Positions 1-4,967 of a stretch of 8,959 nt of DNA are shown piece by piece (positions within the stretch are counted from its first letter, which is position 1; each line of letters starts with the position of its first letter). Source of the stretch: Cyclobacteriaceae bacterium. Its GTDB lineage: Bacteria > Bacteroidota > Bacteroidia > Cytophagales > Cyclobacteriaceae. The notes below the pieces were generated by a model, which had not been told where the DNA came from, searched no databases, and worked only from the letters and a program-made list of their open reading frames with translations. The stretch is from NCBI GenBank assembly GCA_015492915.1, contig WGED01000602.1, positions 1 through 8,959 on the forward strand, given 5' to 3'. The position numbers and the translations under genes are program-made.

Positions 1-141
1 CAGGTCGATTTCGGCAGATAACTGAAGGCTTTCCGTCTTCATTTTAGGCAATTCGCTTTTGTTATCGATTGTTTTATCCTGCCCTGAAGAAATTCCGATC
101 TGAGTAACTATAAGAAGAAATGTTAGTAAGAATATTTTCAT
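1..141 (-). CDS. Secreted protein of unknown function, N-terminal 47 codons only
   Basis: An open frame runs from an ATG at 141-139 on the minus strand off the left edge without a stop, giving 47 residues. The start reads MKIFLLTFLLIVTQIG, a lysine followed by a long hydrophobic run. Next comes a small-residue stretch, SSGQDK, at about residues 18-23, which looks like a signal peptidase I site with cleavage before Gln21, common in Bacteroidota secreted proteins. After that the chain is hydrophilic (residues 21-47). No lipobox cysteine is seen, so it is probably not a lipoprotein. A purine-rich AAAGGAAAAG lies roughly 15-20 bases upstream and could act as a ribosome binding site. The gene diverges from the transferase at 324. 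Most of the protein lies outside the window, so its function cannot be called. Confidence 0.7.
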   Translation of the reverse strand, partial: MKIFLLTFLLIVTQIGISSGQDKTIDNKSELPKMKTESLQLSAEIDL

Positions 142-230
142 ATTATTATAAGTTCTTTTCCTTTATTGCTTAGCAAAAACCAAGCCTCAAAATGCTTGAT
201 TTCAATAATTTTCAGGTATTTTAATAAACG

Positions 231-238
231 CAAATTTA
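231..238 (-). promoter_or_regulatory. Candidate Bacteroidota -7 box for the leftward secreted-protein gene
   Basis: The minus strand reads TAAATTTG here, a full match to the Bacteroidota TAnnTTTG element. It would place the transcript start near 224 and give a leader of about 80 bases before the ATG at 141. A TTTG does occur upstream on the same strand (253-250), but the spacing is only 11 bases rather than the usual 19-20, so the -33 element is not convincing. The rest of the 182-bp divergent spacer (142-323) is AT-rich and shows nothing else clear. A weaker TAACATTG at 277-284 could serve the rightward gene. Confidence 0.3.
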
Positions 239-323
239 AATACAATGTTCAAATAAATACGGTCTGATGAATTATTTAACATTGTTTTAACACTTTCGGG
301 ATAACAGGAGTAAAATACATTTA

Positions 324-929
324 ATGCCAAAAGAATTATTAATCGTGTTCGTCAAACAACCTGTGGCAGGGAAGGTCAAATCGAGGCTTGCAAAAACTAT
401 CGGTGATGAAAAAGCGCTGTCGGTATATAAAAAATTAATAGCCAAAACTATGCAAACCGTCAGGGGCCTGTATATGGACAAACGCATATGTTACAGTGAA
501 AAGATATTGGATAATGATCTGTTCGACAACAATCTTTTTCAAAAGGCTGTTCAGCAAGGTGATGACCTGGGTCAAAAGATGTACCATGCCATTGATACTG
601 CCATCAACCAGGGATACAATAAAGTATGCCTCATCGGCACGGATATCTATGAATTGACGGATGAAATATTGATGCAGGCATTCATCTCGCTCGATCACTG
701 TGAAATTGTCCTGGGGCAGGCCACCGATGGAGGCTATTACCTGATCGGTATGAAAAGATCCTTTAAAGAGCTTTTTGAGGACATCGAATGGGGGACTAAC
801 CAAGTCTGGCAACAGACTATAAAAAAAATCAAACAGAAAAGGTTAACTTATATAAAGCTCCCCGAGCTTAACGATATTGATGTGATTGAAGATATCAGGG
901 CAGAGGACAAGGATTATCTGCTATCTTAA
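324..929 (+). CDS. DUF2064 / rSAM-selenodomain-associated transferase 1 family (CofC-like GT-A fold)
   Basis: This 201-residue protein has the usual length and motif order of the DUF2064 (TIGR04282-type) family, which has a nucleotidyltransferase/GT-A fold related to CofC. The N-terminal strand and nucleotide loop are at residues 6-22 (IVFVKQPVAGKVKSRL), followed by QGDDLGQKM (78-86), a metal-site region IGTDIYELT (104-112), TDGGYYLIGM (134-143) and a C-terminal NDIDVIED (183-190). As I recall, family members usually read GSD/GTDxPxLT at the third motif, so Tyr109 in place of proline is slightly unusual. The family is presumed to transfer a nucleotide or sugar group, but substrates are mostly unproven. 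The usual partners (a second glycosyltransferase and a radical SAM protein) are not next to it here. The start at 324 is supported by AGGAG at 306-310, 13 bases upstream. No signal peptide is seen, so it should be cytoplasmic. Confidence 0.85.
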   Translation: MPKELLIVFVKQPVAGKVKSRLAKTIGDEKALSVYKKLIAKTMQTVRGLYMDKRICYSEKILDNDLFDNNLFQKAVQQGDDLGQKMYHAIDTAINQGYNKVCLIGTDIYELTDEILMQAFISLDHCEIVLGQATDGGYYLIGMKRSFKELFEDIEWGTNQVWQQTIKKIKQKRLTYIKLPELNDIDVIEDIRAEDKDYLLS

Positions 930-1056
930 ACCCAAAATTCTCACCAGGATTTCGTAATGAGGGCTTAAAGTACAACTTGTCCCGCCATGGCGGAAAGAAA
1001 ATCAGCACGTTTGGCGAGGAGGCCTGCCGGCAGGCATAATGCACTTTTATGGTGAC
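926..1056. repeat. Structured palindrome-rich block, probable dispersed intergenic repeat
   Basis: The block starts at the transferase stop codon. Arms TTAAACCC (926-933) and GGGCTTAA (961-968) pair with one mismatch and enclose a smaller hairpin (AAATTC 935-940 with GGATTT 947-952, one G-U pair). Next come a perfect 12-bp palindrome CCGCCATGGCGG (982-993) and a perfect 14-bp palindrome GCCTGCCGGCAGGC (1022-1035). The flanks of these two palindromes are loosely inverted copies (TAAAGTAC at 966-973 against the complement of GCACTTTTA at 1041-1049), a layout like paired REP/BIME units. GC-rich palindromes of this sort recur between genes in many Bacteroidota genomes, but I cannot check copy number here. 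Neither palindrome has a T-run, so neither is a classic terminator. The remainder of the spacer (1057-1208) shows no gene or clear signal. Confidence 0.45.
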
Positions 1057-1208
1057 GAACCAAACCTACCTGTACCACTTTATCAACATGCTGTTTAAAT
1101 TTTCAACAAAACATTTGGTTTTACCTTAGAATACAGGCAAGCGTGAACGAAGTGACTGATTTTGACATAGTTTAAGTCCGTAATAGAAAGGTTATTGAGA
1201 TTTTTAGG

Positions 1209-1889
1209 TTAAACGAGTTTATCCATATCGCGTATCAGAAAGCGGCGGCGGTCGAAGTTAATGATGTTTTTGTCTTTCAGTTCGTTCAATATGGTGGTTA
1301 CGGTCTGCCTGCTGGTTCCTGTGAGGGCAGCAATATCTTTGTGTGTCAGGTAGTTTTTCATCATCGTCTCAAATCCCACCTTTTTGCCTTTTTCCATTGC
1401 CCAATCCCTTAAAAATTCAACAATTCTCGTCCTTGAATCCTTAAAAACCAACGATTCGATTTTTCTTTCAAGCCTTTTGATCCGCAGTCCCAGTAATTTG
1501 TAAATCTTGAGGCTGAGCGCTTTATTCTGTGCCATCAGTTCTTTCATGTCCTCGATATTCATCGGACAAATGGTTGTATTATTATCCATAGCCTGGGCAA
1601 AGTCCGTATGTTTCTCCTGCCCGATAAGTGCAAGCTCACCGAAAATCTCTCCTGCCGAAAGAATTGCCTTGGTGACTTCCCTGCCGTCTTCCATATAGGT
1701 GCCAATTTTTACTCTTCCTTCTGCAATGAGATAAATGGTGTCGGATTTTTCGTCTTCAAAATATATAAATTCATCTTTCTGGTACTTGCGAAATGTGTGC
1801 TTCTCTTTCATGCCAGGCACCTTGTGCGGGCACAAAACGTTGTAAAGATCAATATCCTCGAAATACCAAATATTGCTTGTCGGGTTCAT
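1209..1889 (-). CDS. Crp/Fnr-family transcriptional regulator
   Basis: This 226-residue protein has the standard two-domain Crp layout. An N-terminal cyclic-nucleotide-binding-type beta barrel (about residues 30-125) includes YLIAEGRVKIG (53-63) and the cassette GEIFGELALIG (80-90). A long dimerisation helix follows (about 123-147), then a C-terminal winged helix-turn-helix (about 148-226). The recognition helix includes SRQTVTTIL (193-201). Aligned with E. coli CRP, Arg180 is kept (Arg194), but Glu181 is Gln195 and Arg185 is Thr199, so the DNA target should differ. After the cassette the residues are EKHTDFAQA, without the Arg-Ser pair that holds the cAMP phosphate. There are only two cysteines (20, 108), which rules out an Fnr-type Fe-S cluster. 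The effector is unknown. A strong GGAGG lies about 18 bases before the ATG; the frame closes just upstream, so no better start exists. It diverges from the methylmalonyl-CoA operon, which it may regulate. Confidence 0.93.
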   Translation of the reverse strand: MNPTSNIWYFEDIDLYNVLCPHKVPGMKEKHTFRKYQKDEFIYFEDEKSDTIYLIAEGRVKIGTYMEDGREVTKAILSAGEIFGELALIGQEKHTDFAQAMDNNTTICPMNIEDMKELMAQNKALSLKIYKLLGLRIKRLERKIESLVFKDSRTRIVEFLRDWAMEKGKKVGFETMMKNYLTHKDIAALTGTSRQTVTTILNELKDKNIINFDRRRFLIRDMDKLV

Positions 1890-1922
1890 AGAATTAGTGG
1901 AAATTGTCCTCCTTCAGTAAAA

Positions 1923-1962
1923 TTAACAATAACGGGAGATAACAAAAATTGTCTGTTGTTAA
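1923..1962. promoter_or_regulatory. Inverted repeat upstream of the Crp-family gene
   Basis: Perfect 7-base arms TTAACAA (1923-1929) and TTGTTAA (1956-1962) flank a 26-base centre that also holds two ATAAC words ten bases apart (1929-1933 and 1939-1943). It lies just upstream of the ribosome-binding region of the leftward Crp-family gene. It could be an autoregulatory site or leader hairpin. The arms are AT-rich and short, so chance is a real possibility. Confidence 0.25.
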
Positions 1963-2083
1963 GATAGACGCATCATGAAGTAAACTGTTTGTTGATTTAA
2001 ATTGTTTTGTCTTCTGCAGAACATTCCCCGATGTTTTCCAAAAGCAGGGCAGGAAGAAAACCAAATTATAATCATGAGAAAAG

Positions 2084-2097
2084 TTGACCACAGTCAT
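2084..2097. promoter_or_regulatory. Fnr/Dnr-like operator candidate TTGAC-N4-GTCAT
   Basis: TTGACCACAGTCAT fits the TTGAC-N4-GTCAA pattern bound by several Crp/Fnr-family proteins, with one mismatch in the last base. If the weak -7 box at 2120-2127 is used, this site is centred near -41.5, the classic class II activator position. Whether the neighbouring Crp-family protein binds it is unknown, since its recognition helix is not of the Fnr type. Confidence 0.35.
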
Positions 2098-2106
2098 ATT
2101 TTTCTT

Positions 2107-2119
2107 TGTAACGGTTACA
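2107..2119. promoter_or_regulatory. Perfect palindromic operator candidate TGTAAC-G-GTTACA
   Basis: Six-base arms are fully complementary around a single central G. The site lies 50 bases upstream of the epimerase start and directly abuts the possible -7 box at 2120. A protein bound here would cover the promoter spacer, so repression or steric control of the operon is the natural reading. It is the best palindrome in the crp-mce spacer. Confidence 0.4.
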
Positions 2120-2127
2120 GAATTTTG
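2120..2127 (+). promoter_or_regulatory. Weak candidate -7 box for the methylmalonyl-CoA operon
   Basis: GAATTTTG matches TAnnTTTG except for the first base and would start transcription near 2132, giving a leader of about 37 bases. No TTTG is found at the expected -33 position (2097-2100 reads TATT), so activation by a bound regulator would probably be needed if this is the promoter. Confidence 0.25.
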
Positions 2128-2168
2128 CACGTCAATTAGCAAACAGCACTTTACCAACTATAAAAGTC

Positions 2169-2585
2169 ATGAAAGCTACACACATTGAACACCTGGGGAT
2201 TGCAGTAGCAAACCTCCAGGCTGCTATTGATTATTATGAAAATGTATTGGGCCTCAAATGCTACGCCATTGAGGAGGTCGAAGACCAAAGGGTAAGAACA
2301 GCTTTTTTTAAAATCGGCCAGACCAAAATCGAGCTTCTCGAATCCACCTCACCGGATGGCCCCATCGGAAAATTCATTGAAAAAAAAGGTGCGGGAATTC
2401 ATCATATTGCCTTCGCTGTAGAGGGGCTGCAGGGCACCCTGGATGAATTAAAAGAAAAAGGCATCAGACTTATAGATGAAAAACCCCGTCCGGGTGCGGA
2501 AGGTCTGAATATTGCCTTCCTTCATCCTAAATCGACGGGGGGGGTGCTCACGGAGCTTTGTGAAAAACCAAACAGGGAAAAATAA
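2169..2585 (+). CDS. mce: Methylmalonyl-CoA epimerase
   Basis: This 138-residue protein of the vicinal-oxygen-chelate fold has two paired beta-alpha-beta-beta-beta modules, the normal size for methylmalonyl-CoA epimerase. It interconverts (R)- and (S)-methylmalonyl-CoA, linking the B12-dependent mutase to the decarboxylase encoded downstream. Visible metal-site residues are His8 in IEHLGIAV, a His in GIHHIAFAV (78 or 79) and Glu129 in LTELCEK. The acidic EEVEDQ segment (35-40) is where the family carries a catalytic glutamate. The start at 2169 gives the typical N-terminus just before the IEHLGIAV strand. It is the first gene of the operon and stops nine bases before mmdA, so it is surely cotranscribed. 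A run of eight Gs (2537-2544) encodes Gly124-Gly125 with flanking bases; the frame is intact here. Confidence 0.95.
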   Translation: MKATHIEHLGIAVANLQAAIDYYENVLGLKCYAIEEVEDQRVRTAFFKIGQTKIELLESTSPDGPIGKFIEKKGAGIHHIAFAVEGLQGTLDELKEKGIRLIDEKPRPGAEGLNIAFLHPKSTGGVLTELCEKPNREK

Positions 2586-2594
2586 TTACCGACA

Positions 2595-4154
2595 ATGAAA
2601 AATCAGGAAAAAATCAATGAGTTGATTGAGAAACGCGCTAAGGCACGCCTTGGCGGCGGCGAAAAAAGAATAGATTCTCAACACAAAAAAGGAAAATACA
2701 CAGCGAGAGAGCGAATTGACATGCTTCTCGACGAAGACAGTTTTGAAGAATTTGACATGTTCGTGACACACCGCACCAAGTCTTTCGGATTGGAAAAACA
2801 ACAATTCTTGTCCGATGGCGTAGTGACCGGGCATGGCACGATAGACGGCCGCGTGGTTTATGTCTTCTCTCAGGATTTTACGGTGTTTGGGGGCTCTCTC
2901 TCCGAAACCTTCGCCAATAAGATATGCAAAATCATGGATCAGGCCATGAAAGTAGGCGCACCCGTCATCGGTCTGAATGACAGCGGTGGCGCCAGGATAC
3001 AGGAAGGTGTGAGAAGTCTGGCAGGATATGCCGATATCTTTCAGCGCAATATTCTGGCCAGTGGCGTGATTCCCCAAATCTCAGCCATTTACGGTCCATG
3101 TGCCGGCGGAGCAGTCTATTCGCCCGCGCTTACGGATTTCATCATCATGAGCGACAAATCGAGCTACATGTTTGTGACCGGACCGAAGGTTGTGAAGTCG
3201 GTGACAGGAGAGGATATTTCAACAGAAGAATTGGGTGGGGCCAATGTACATGCTACCAAATCAGGCATATCGCATTTTCTTGCCAAAGATGAGGAAGAAG
3301 GTATGCTGCTCATCCGCAAGCTTTTAAGTTACCTGCCATCCAACAATCTTGAGGAACCTCCGATTATAGAGAATACCGATCCGGTAGACAGGCTGGAGGA
3401 TTCTCTGAATGAGATTATCCCGGAAAATCCAAACAAGCCTTATGATGTGCTTGACGTAATTCATGCCATCGCAGATGAAAATGAGTTTTTTGAAGTACAG
3501 CGAAATTATGCTAAAAATATCGTAATCGGCTTTGCCCGTTTCAACGGCATGTCCACAGGTGTCGTAGCCAACCAGCCCAACTACCTTGCCGGGGTACTGG
3601 ATATCAATGCATCGCGAAAAGCCGCACGCTTTGTCCGCTTCTGTGATGCCTTCAATATCCCAATAGTCACATTGGTGGATGTTCCCGGCTTTTTACCGGG
3701 CAGCAATCAGGAATTGGGCGGCATCATCATCCATGGGGCCAAACTGCTTTTTGCCTATGGCGAGGCTACCGTCCCCAAAGTGACTATTACTCTTCGCAAA
3801 TCCTATGGCGGAGCACACGACGTGATGAGTTGTAAGCAATTGCGAGGAGATATCAATTACGCTTGGCCAACGGCTGAAATCGCCGTGATGGGTGCCAAAG
3901 GCGCTGTAGAGGTGCTCGAGGGGAGAAAAATCAGTGAGATCAGCGATGAGGAGGAACGGATGAAATATATTCATGAGAAGGAGCTCGAGTATGAGGAAAA
4001 GTTTGCCAATCCTTATCAGGCAGCCAAATACGGATTTATTGATGATATTATTGAACCTAGAAATACACGATTCAGGGTGATCAGGGCTTTGCAAACCTTG
4101 TCGACCAAAAAGGATTTCAATCCCCCCAAGAAACATTCCAATTTACCACTCTAA
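2595..4154 (+). CDS. mmdA: Methylmalonyl-CoA decarboxylase alpha subunit (carboxyltransferase)
   Basis: This 519-residue carboxyltransferase has two crotonase-fold halves and the normal length for MmdA/PccB. It transfers the carboxyl of (S)-methylmalonyl-CoA to biotin on MmdC, releasing propionyl-CoA in the cytoplasm. N-half oxyanion and CoA-site motifs are SGGARIQEGV (130-139) and GPCAGGAVYSPAL (167-179). C-half motifs are GFLPGSNQELGG (365-376) and RKSYGGAHDVMSCKQL (401-416). Asp409 corresponds to the Asp that favours propionyl/methylmalonyl over acetyl groups in the PccB family. His408 replaces the tyrosine I expect in GGAYDVM. On sequence alone a propionyl-CoA carboxylase beta subunit is possible, but no biotin carboxylase is present and an OadB-type pump follows, which favours the decarboxylase. 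The fold is unrelated to oxaloacetate decarboxylase alpha (OadA). No Shine-Dalgarno is evident before ATG 2595. Confidence 0.93.
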   Translation: MKNQEKINELIEKRAKARLGGGEKRIDSQHKKGKYTARERIDMLLDEDSFEEFDMFVTHRTKSFGLEKQQFLSDGVVTGHGTIDGRVVYVFSQDFTVFGGSLSETFANKICKIMDQAMKVGAPVIGLNDSGGARIQEGVRSLAGYADIFQRNILASGVIPQISAIYGPCAGGAVYSPALTDFIIMSDKSSYMFVTGPKVVKSVTGEDISTEELGGANVHATKSGISHFLAKDEEEGMLLIRKLLSYLPSNNLEEPPIIENTDPVDRLEDSLNEIIPENPNKPYDVLDVIHAIADENEFFEVQRNYAKNIVIGFARFNGMSTGVVANQPNYLAGVLDINASRKAARFVRFCDAFNIPIVTLVDVPGFLPGSNQELGGIIIHGAKLLFAYGEATVPKVTITLRKSYGGAHDVMSCKQLRGDINYAWPTAEIAVMGAKGAVEVLEGRKISEISDEEERMKYIHEKELEYEEKFANPYQAAKYGFIDDIIEPRNTRFRVIRALQTLSTKKDFNPPKKHSNLPL

Positions 4155-4166
4155 AACAGAGAAGAT

Positions 4167-4541
4167 ATGTTACTGACAGCAGAAGTGATCTTTGACCTTT
4201 CGAGGATAACCTCCGATGCCACTACTTTGGCATTCATCGGATATGTGATCGTGTTTGTTGCATTGATCGGACTATACTTTGTTTTTCACTTTCTTCCGGT
4301 ATTTCTCAATTTTCTTACGAGAAGGAGGCTAAGAAAAAAAGCGGGTAAGGAGATTGTTATTGACGATCTGACAATTACAGGTGAGGTAGGAGCGGCTATC
4401 AGCACCGCCTTGTTTCTCTATTTCAGCGAGCTTCATGATGATGAAAAAACAGTGCTTACCATTAAAAAGATTTCCAGGAAGTATTCGCCATGGAGCTCAA
4501 AAATATATAATGTCACCACAGGATTAAACCGAAGATTTTAA
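4167..4541 (+). CDS. mmdD: OadG-family small membrane subunit (decarboxylase delta/gamma)
   Basis: This 124-residue protein has one clear membrane segment at about residues 21-50, rich in Val, Ile, Leu and Phe, a basic cytoplasmic anchor (TRRRLRKKAGK, 51-61) and a soluble tail. The tail contains GEVGAAISTALFLY (72-85) and ends with SPWSSKIY (107-114), a signature I associate with Bacteroidota OadG-type subunits of Na+ decarboxylases. The role is to assemble the complex, tethering carboxyltransferase and biotin carrier to MmdB; it is not itself catalytic. The gene sits 12 bases after mmdA and ends two bases before mmdC, the same relative place as mmdE/mmdD in Veillonella. GAGAAG at 4159-4164 is a weak ribosome binding site. 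No separate epsilon subunit (MmdE) is seen. The symbol is by analogy with Veillonella; oadG would be equally fair. Confidence 0.82.
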   Translation: MLLTAEVIFDLSRITSDATTLAFIGYVIVFVALIGLYFVFHFLPVFLNFLTRRRLRKKAGKEIVIDDLTITGEVGAAISTALFLYFSELHDDEKTVLTIKKISRKYSPWSSKIYNVTTGLNRRF

Positions 4542-4543
4542 CA

Positions 4544-4960
4544 ATGAAAAAGTTTAAGTTCACCATACGGGGAAATGAATATGAAGTCCAGGTGATTTCA
4601 TTTGAAGATAATATTGCGGAGGTTGATGTTAACGGGTCTGTATATCATGTTGAACTGGCAAAAGATGTGAAAACTACGAAAACACCAAAGCTGGTAAGGC
4701 CCAAACCCGTAAAAACACAAGAGACAAAACCAAAGCCGGTCGCCGGCCTCAGCAAAGTGGAAGCTCCCTTGCCGGGAAATATCATAAAAATCAACATCAA
4801 ACCGGGAGACACAGTAACAAAAGGCCAGACGATTATGGTCATGGAAGCCATGAAGATGGAAAATAATATCCTGGTCGAGAAGGACGGAACCGTGAGCAAG
4901 GTAAATGTGAATGAGGGAGATACTGTGTTGCAGGGTGATGTATTAGCTGAAATTGAGTAG
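4544..4960 (+). CDS. mmdC: Methylmalonyl-CoA decarboxylase biotin carrier subunit
   Basis: This 138-residue biotin carrier has three parts. An N-terminal beta-rich segment (1-40) begins KKFKFTIRGNEYEV. A flexible linker rich in Lys, Pro and Thr follows (about 41-70). The biotinyl/lipoyl domain (71-138) carries the biotinylation motif EAMKMEN with target Lys104, and PLPGNI (75-80) and GDTVTKGQ (88-95) are typical of the fold. The carrier swings carboxybiotin from MmdA to the membrane pump MmdB. Its linker is shorter and less alanine/proline-dominated than in some Veillonella-type carriers, as far as I recall. A holocarboxylase synthetase (BirA) must act on it and is not in the window. The gene begins two bases after mmdD, so translational coupling is likely. 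Confidence 0.93.
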   Translation: MKKFKFTIRGNEYEVQVISFEDNIAEVDVNGSVYHVELAKDVKTTKTPKLVRPKPVKTQETKPKPVAGLSKVEAPLPGNIIKINIKPGDTVTKGQTIMVMEAMKMENNILVEKDGTVSKVNVNEGDTVLQGDVLAEIE

Positions 4961-4967
4961 TGAGACC

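Noticed and set aside
435..812. A 125-residue ORF antisense to the DUF2064 gene
   Set aside because: It is a shadow of a well-supported gene, with no family resemblance. The same applies to the long antisense frames inside mmdA, mmdB and the SLC13 gene.
2084..2089. TTGACC as a sigma-70 -35 box
   Set aside because: No matching TATAAT-like -10 box lies 17 bases downstream, and the gene set suggests Bacteroidota, whose primary sigma factor uses other elements. The hexamer is better seen as half of the TTGAC-N4-GTCAT palindrome.
1894..2157. An 87-residue minus-strand ORF in the crp-mce spacer
   Set aside because: It spans the divergent promoter region, has low-complexity composition with no recognisable motif, and its 3' end abuts the start region of the crp gene. 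Palindromic regulatory sequence explains the stretch better.
2595..4154. Reading the carboxyltransferase as a propionyl-CoA carboxylase beta subunit
   Set aside because: Sequence alone allows it, but there is no biotin carboxylase gene and the adjacent OadG, biotin carrier and OadB-type genes form a decarboxylase complex.
4953..4967. TTG start for mmdB overlapping the end of mmdC
   Set aside because: An ATG at 4968 begins a normal MKKL membrane-protein start seven bases after the mmdC stop, matching the short spacings elsewhere in the operon. TTG would add only MSSET, with no better ribosome binding site.
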